NCBI RefSeq assembly: GCF_004762045.1
Contig: NZ_SJOM01000007.1
Span: 5,853,565-5,917,564, forward strand
Direction of reading: 5' to 3'
Source of the DNA: Mycobacterium sp. DL99
GTDB lineage: Bacteria > Actinomycetota > Actinomycetes > Mycobacteriales > Mycobacteriaceae
Length of the DNA stretch: 64,000 bases
The notes under the pieces were generated by a model. It saw only the letters and a list, made by a program, of their open reading frames with translations, searched no databases and was not told the DNA's origin. The position numbers and the translations under genes were made by a program. Of this stretch, positions 59,857 to 64,000 are shown in pieces. How positions within the stretch are numbered: the first letter of the stretch is position 1; every line of letters starts with the position of its first letter.

Positions 59857-60902
59857 CGTTGCGGTTCGTCGATCTCGTCGGGTTGCGGCAGGGTGTCGGG
59901 GCTGGACCAGACCGTGTTGAACCGGGCCATCCCGACTTCCCGCACCACATGGTCGACGAATGCCTTGCCCCGGGTGTACTGGCTGATCTTGGCATCGAAG
60001 CCCAACAGGGCGCGGACCACGCGCTGCAGCGGGGGCTGCTTACGCTGCCTGCGTTCGTCGAAGCGACGCCGGATGGTCGAGACCGTGGGCACCACCGCCG
60101 GCCCGACGGCATCCATCACGTGATCGGCGTGCCCCTCCAGCAGGGTGCCCAGCACCAAAAGCTGATCGAGCGCGCGGCGCTGCGGCTCGGCCTGCACGGC
60201 ACGCATCAGGCCGAGCACGCCGCTCGAATTCGGGTCCGGCGCCGACCCGTTGCGTTGATCGCGGACGAACTGCGCGAGCCGGCCCACCAGCTCGGCGACA
60301 TCCTCGCCGGCGTCCTGGGTGAGCACGGCCAGCGCCTGCGACATGTGGTCGGCCAGCCAGGGGTTGGCGCGGAACTGCACCCGGTGGGTGACCTCGTGCA
60401 GACACACCCACAGCCGGAAATCAGCTGGGGCGACACGCAATTGACGTTCCACCGCGATGACGTTCGGATACACCAGCAGCAGCTCGCCACCGTCGGGGCC
60501 GAACGGGTCGTACTGGCCGAGGATGCCCGAGGAGATGAACGCCAGCACCGCACCGGTCTGCGCCCCGGTCACCCGGCCGGTGATGAATCCCGGTTTGTGC
60601 GTGTCACTTTCGTCACCGGGTTGGAGGCCGGTGGTCATCACCCGCATCGACCGGGTGGCCGCCTGGATCCACTCGGGACGGTCCACCACGCGGGCCTCGG
60701 GAACCTCGACACCCTCGATCAGACCCGTGACCTCACGCACCGGCAGCTCGGCGGCCTTCGAACTCTCCGAGAGCTGCTCGATCACCTGGTTGCGGGTGTA
60801 GTCGCTGGAGGCCGGGGCCGGCCGGGCCAGCTTCGCCCCGACCGTTGCGGCGAAATCCCAGTCGACCGCGCGGCCCGCGGTCATGGCGACCTTGTCGCTC
60901 AC
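59835..60902 (-). CDS. Zinc-dependent metalloprotease-like protein (DUF2342, Rv3626c-like)
   Basis: 355 aa. HEVTHRVQF (HExxH) near residue 163 and a later [10 protein letters not shown] that can supply the third ligand, the pattern of the family once called F420 biosynthesis-associated. No signal peptide. The GTG start overlaps the dacB stop (GTGA). Conserved between dacB and tilS in mycobacteria; substrate unknown. Confidence 0.83.
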   Translation of the reverse strand: MSDKVAMTAGRAVDWDFAATVGAKLARPAPASSDYTRNQVIEQLSESSKAAELPVREVTGLIEGVEVPEARVVDRPEWIQAATRSMRVMTTGLQPGDESDTHKPGFITGRVTGAQTGAVLAFISSGILGQYDPFGPDGGELLLVYPNVIAVERQLRVAPADFRLWVCLHEVTHRVQFRANPWLADHMSQALAVLTQDAGEDVAELVGRLAQFVRDQRNGSAPDPNSSGVLGLMRAVQAEPQRRALDQLLVLGTLLEGHADHVMDAVGPAVVPTVSTIRRRFDERRQRKQPPLQRVVRALLGFDAKISQYTRGKAFVDHVVREVGMARFNTVWSSPDTLPQPDEIDEPQRWIERVL

Positions 60903-62278
60903 GTGCCACATCCGCACGACCGCAGCGACGCGGCCAGCTCGTCGATCGCGGTGCGCCCGGTGGGCCCGGCGTTGTTGGAGATCAGCGCGAACGTGAGCAC
61001 CCGCCCGCTGTCGTCGGTGACGATGCCGGCCAGCGCGTTGGTCCCGGTCAGTGACCCGGTCTTGGCCCGCAGCCAGCCCGCGGCGTCACGGCCGGCGTCG
61101 GTGTCCAGGTACCGGTTGGACAACGTGCCGCTGCCGCCGGCGATGGGTAGCAGGTCGACCAGCGGCCGCACGGCGGGCTCGGTGTTGCCCGCCGCGATGT
61201 TGACGACCTCGTCGAGAATCCGGGCGGTCAGCCGGTCTTCGGTCGACAGGCCGCTGGAATCGACCAGCCTGGCCGCCGACATGTCGATGCCGATGCCTTC
61301 TAGTTGGGTCAGCACGGCGTCGACACCGCCGTCGAAACTCTGCGGCCGGTGCAGTTGGGCGGCAACCTCACGGGCGATCGACTCGGCCATCACGTTGTCG
61401 GACTCGTTCATCATCTGGCGCAGCCGCTCGATCAGCGGCGCGGACTGCACCGCGGCGATCTGCTTGCCCGGCACCGCATTGGCCAGCACGGTCACCGTCG
61501 CGGGGTCCACCTTGAGTGCGGCGGCCAGGGCCCGGCCCGCGTCCAGCGCGGGTGTGGTCGACCGCCTGGATTCCACCGTCGTCGGCTGGATGCGTCCACC
61601 GTCGAGCATCACCGGCTCCATCGGTGCGATGTCACCGCCCTCGATATCGGCAGGGTCCCAGCCCGGCGCCATCGTGGGGCCGCTGTACTCGCTGATGTCC
61701 ACCCGGACCGCGGTGACCGTGATGCCGCTGTTGCGCACCTGCTCGGCCAGGTCACTGATCCGGGCCGCGCCTTTGTACCAGGTGTCGGTGTCCGCGGGCG
61801 CCGCCGAGAGCGTGGTGTCCCCGCCGCCCTTGAGCACCACCAGACCGGGCTGCGAATCGACGGCCAGGACGGTGGTGGCGAGCCGGGCATTGCGGTCCAG
61901 CGTGAGCAGCGCAGCCGCCGTCGTCAGAACCTTGTTGACCGAAGCCGGCTGCATCGGCACCCCGGAATTCTGTTCCCACAGTTCAGCACCGGTCTCGGCG
62001 TCGGTGATCCGGCCGGTCACCTCACCGAGGTCGGGATTCGCCAGGGCCGGGCCCAGCGCGGCGGCCAGGCCGCTCACGGTCGGTGTCGGCGCCGACATGT
62101 CCACCGGGACGATCCCCGGGCTGGCCGTCGCCGGCGGGGGTGCCGGCGGAGCCGCCTCGGCATCGCTGGACCGGTGCCCGGTGAGTACGGCAGCAACCGC
62201 GACGACGGCGGCGACCAGCACCAGGACCACGACGCCAACCGCCACATGGGTGGACTGCCGCCACCGAGTGGGCCGCAT
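60899..62278 (-). CDS. dacB: D-alanyl-D-alanine carboxypeptidase/endopeptidase, PBP4 (DacB) family
   Basis: 459 aa. Uncleaved membrane anchor (about 11-33), Pro/Ala-rich linker, then the S13 peptidase fold: SVNK (Ser113, Lys116), MNESDN (SDN) and RAKTGSLTG (KTG). The large insertion between SxxK and SDN is typical of PBP4. It trims peptidoglycan stem peptides outside the membrane. GGAG about 7 nt before ATG 62278. Rv3627c orthologue. Divergent from ppa. Confidence 0.92.
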   Translation of the reverse strand: MRPTRWRQSTHVAVGVVVLVLVAAVVAVAAVLTGHRSSDAEAAPPAPPPATASPGIVPVDMSAPTPTVSGLAAALGPALANPDLGEVTGRITDAETGAELWEQNSGVPMQPASVNKVLTTAAALLTLDRNARLATTVLAVDSQPGLVVLKGGGDTTLSAAPADTDTWYKGAARISDLAEQVRNSGITVTAVRVDISEYSGPTMAPGWDPADIEGGDIAPMEPVMLDGGRIQPTTVESRRSTTPALDAGRALAAALKVDPATVTVLANAVPGKQIAAVQSAPLIERLRQMMNESDNVMAESIAREVAAQLHRPQSFDGGVDAVLTQLEGIGIDMSAARLVDSSGLSTEDRLTARILDEVVNIAAGNTEPAVRPLVDLLPIAGGSGTLSNRYLDTDAGRDAAGWLRAKTGSLTGTNALAGIVTDDSGRVLTFALISNNAGPTGRTAIDELAASLRSCGCGT

Positions 62279-62340
62279 ATTTCTCCTGCTCTGCCGGTGG
62301 TGGGGACGAGCCACCCGTTTAGGCCAGACTATCGCTCTAT

Positions 62341-62346
62341 TAGGGT
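62341..62346 (+). promoter_or_regulatory. Candidate -10 box of ppa
   Basis: TAGGGT about 60 nt before the GTG; it leaves a leader of about 53 nt with GAAGGAG near its end. The dacB side of the 127-nt gap has TAGTCT on the minus strand at about 62326-62331. Confidence 0.4.
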
Positions 62347-62405
62347 TGACCCGCGTCGTCGCCCGACGACCCACGACTGACCGCAGATGCGAAGGAGCCA
62401 CGACG

Positions 62406-62894
62406 GTGAAGTTCGACGTCGTCATCGAGATCCCGAAGGGTTCGCGCAACAAGTACGAGGTTGACCACGAGACCGGCCGGGTCAAGCTCGACCGCTACCT
62501 CTACACGTCGTTCGGTTACCCGGCCGACTACGGGTTCTTCGAGGACACCCTCGGCGAGGACGGCGATCCGCTGGACGCGCTGGTGCTGCTGCCCGAGTCG
62601 GTGTTCCCCGGCTGCATCGTCGAGGCCCGCCCGGTCGCGATGTTCAAGATGACCGACGAGGCCGGCGGCGACGACAAGTTGCTGTGCGTGCCGGCCGGCG
62701 ATCCCCGCTGGGACCACATCCAGGACCTCGGTGACGTGCCGCCTTTCGAGCTCGAGGCGATCAAGCACTTCTTCGTGCACTACAAGGACCTGGAACCGGG
62801 CAAGTTCGTCAAGGCCGCCGATTGGGCGGGCCGCGAAGAGGCCGAGGCCGAACTGCAGCGCTCGATCGAGCGGTTCAAGAGCTCAGGTCACTGA
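62406..62894 (+). CDS. ppa: Inorganic pyrophosphatase
   Basis: 162 aa, family [35 protein letters not shown] (the catalytic DxDPLD signature) and [12 protein letters not shown]. Hydrolyses pyrophosphate in the cytosol and pulls biosynthetic reactions. GTG start with GAAGGAG 9 nt upstream. Same length as M. tuberculosis Ppa. Confidence 0.96.
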   Translation: MKFDVVIEIPKGSRNKYEVDHETGRVKLDRYLYTSFGYPADYGFFEDTLGEDGDPLDALVLLPESVFPGCIVEARPVAMFKMTDEAGGDDKLLCVPAGDPRWDHIQDLGDVPPFELEAIKHFFVHYKDLEPGKFVKAADWAGREEAEAELQRSIERFKSSGH

Positions 62895-62943
62895 TTTAGC
62901 CTCGCTGTAACACGGGGTAACTCCCCTGTGCTCTGCGCCTCTC

Positions 62944-63477
62944 ATGCTTGACCAGGTGTTGATGCATCAGGGCATGGGACTTGAGGCGTACAACGCACTG
63001 CCCCTGCGGCGTGCGGTGCATGCCGTGTACGAGTGCTGCTACAGCGTGGTGCTGGCGACCGACCTCGCCGGTGGGCGCCCGTTCGCCGACCACGATTCGC
63101 TGTTCCGGCAGGCCGACACCCTGCTGTTCAGCCTCGGTGAGGGTTCCATCGACCGCGTGCTGCAGGCCTATCCGCATATCGGCAGGCGTCCGCGCAGCCC
63201 GAAGTCGGTGTGCGAACAGTGCTCGGTATGGGATGACGATCCCGCGGTGATGTCACAGCTCAGCACCGAGGACGTCCACTACACCGAGCGGTTCGGTTTC
63301 GGTTTCGTGATGTTCGTCGAGGACTGCTGCGCGCACCGGGCCCTGGCCGGGATCATCGACCGGTTGCACAACGACCAGGAGACCGAGCGCAAGGTCGTCC
63401 GCAACGAGCTGGCCCGGATCAACCGGGCCCGCCTGGAACGCATGCTCGGCCCCGAGGGCGGCTACTACAACTGGTAG
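62944..63477 (+). CDS. OHCU decarboxylase (UraD)-like protein with a displaced active-site His
   Basis: 177 aa. The fold matches UraD: LEAYNALPLRRAVHAVYECCYS, RPFADHDSLFRQADTLL, SVCEQCSV, YTERFGFGFVM, LHNDQETERKVVRNELARINRARLERML. In UraD the catalytic His is in A-H-P-x-L/I-G; here it reads AYPHIGRRP, with Tyr in that place and a His two residues later. It could be inactive or act on another substrate. No uricase or HIU hydrolase is in the window. The start may be ATG 62944, 62962 or 62974. Confidence 0.75.
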   Translation: MLDQVLMHQGMGLEAYNALPLRRAVHAVYECCYSVVLATDLAGGRPFADHDSLFRQADTLLFSLGEGSIDRVLQAYPHIGRRPRSPKSVCEQCSVWDDDPAVMSQLSTEDVHYTERFGFGFVMFVEDCCAHRALAGIIDRLHNDQETERKVVRNELARINRARLERMLGPEGGYYNW

Positions 63478-63511
63478 CCGTATCCGCCTGCGTCGCGGTA
63501 TTCGAGCTCCA

Positions 63512-64000
63512 TCAGGCCCGGCGGGGCACCCCGAAGATCTTCGCCATGATCCGATCCCGCAGCGCCGCAGGGGTGTTCCGCATCAAGGCCACCTGAACCT
63601 TGTTGCCCAATCCGACCAGGTACCGGGCCCTCGGCTTGTCCGCGGTGAGCGCCTCCTGCACTACCGCAACCACTTTCGCCGGCGGCACGGCCATGCGCTG
63701 CGACACCGGGATGAACTTCTTCATCCCCTCGATGTGCTTGGCGTACAGAGCCCGTTGCTCGAGCGGTATCCCCGCCTCCACCTCGACGACCATGTCATCG
63801 GCCTTGCGCCACATGTCGGTGTCGGTCTGCGCCGGCTCCACCACCACCACGGGAATGCCCCAGGGCCTCAGCTCGATTCGCATCGCCTCGGCACCGGCCT
63901 CCAGAGCAAACTTCGACGCGGCGTAGGCACCGAGCATCGGCATGGACATCTGGCCGTTCACGCTCGAGATGAAGACCACCCGGCCACGGGATTCGCGCAG
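63512..64000 (-). CDS. SDR-family oxidoreductase (partial, N-terminus beyond the right edge)
   Basis: The visible 162 residues begin inside the fold at RGRVVFISSVNGQ, with catalytic YAASK and ELRPWGIPVVVVEPAQTDTDM. The Rossmann glycine motif lies outside the window. The C-terminal third (IPLEQRALYAKHIEGMKKF) is typical of retinol-dehydrogenase-like mycobacterial SDRs. Convergent with the UraD-like gene. Confidence 0.85.
   Translation of the reverse strand: MRESRGRVVFISSVNGQMSMPMLGAYAASKFALEAGAEAMRIELRPWGIPVVVVEPAQTDTDMWRKADDMVVEVEAGIPLEQRALYAKHIEGMKKFIPVSQRMAVPPAKVVAVVQEALTADKPRARYLVGLGNKVQVALMRNTPAALRDRIMAKIFGVPRRA

Noticed and set aside
59373-62894. Very long plus-strand open frame (over 1100 codons) across tilS, the zinc protease and dacB
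   Set aside because: It is antisense to three well-supported genes; its product is Arg/Pro/Ala-rich with no domain. Only the last 163 codons (ppa) are real.

Overview
The window is about 67% GC and comes from a mycobacterium, most likely a fast-growing Mycolicibacterium. The gene order matches the M. tuberculosis Rv3577-Rv3628 region: arsB2, rlmB, cysS, ispF, ispD, carD, lpqE, radA, disA, canB, mutY, mhuD, lpqF, clpC1, lsr2, lysS, coaX, panD, panC, the fol operon, ftsH, ephA, hpt, tilS, dacB, ppa. Leaderless TANNNT promoters and Lsr2/CarD/MhuD also point to mycobacteria. I cannot name the species. No rRNA, tRNA, prophage, intact IS or CRISPR was seen.

1-11.6 kb holds metal and cobalamin genes. 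A ZnuA-type lipoprotein and a CobW-family GTPase diverge from a Zur-like box. After a methyltransferase, BluB (the lower ligand of B12) and PxpA comes a UPF0718 permease/TIGR03943 pair. A minus-strand ABC transporter (SBP, FecCD permease, ATPase) plus a FhuF-like Fe-S protein sits behind a cobalamin riboswitch. Directly upstream, on the same strand, is the cysteine-poor alternative ribosomal protein operon rpmB2-rpmG2-rpsN2-rpsR2. It diverges at a second Zur-like box from a degenerate CobW protein and rpmE2. Zinc starvation and B12/cobalt supply are therefore physically joined here.

11.6-31.5 kb is mostly conserved core: an MBL-fold protein, GDPD, ArsB2, a GIY-YIG protein, rlmB-cysS, ispF-ispD-carD, lpqE, radA-disA, canB, mutY, a small secreted protein behind a strong hairpin, a GlxA-type regulator, mhuD-lpqF, and a receptor kinase coupled to a protein carrying a similar ectodomain.

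31.5-33.2 kb is a second cobalamin-riboswitch operon: cbtB-cbtA (cobalt uptake) plus a histidine-phosphatase-fold protein. 33.2-48.3 kb holds clpC1, lsr2, lysS, the pantothenate/CoA operon, two membrane proteins, the folate operon and ftsH, all on the minus strand. 48.4-54.7 kb is a divergent cassette: PaaX-like regulator, reductase and hydrolase facing ephA, an LLM flavoprotein and a zinc alcohol dehydrogenase. 54.7-64 kb holds a SIMPL lipoprotein, a small winged-helix-like protein, a 179-bp element with 25-bp terminal inverted repeats, a molybdopterin oxidoreductase, hpt-tilS-(zinc protease)-dacB, ppa, a UraD-like protein and a truncated SDR gene.
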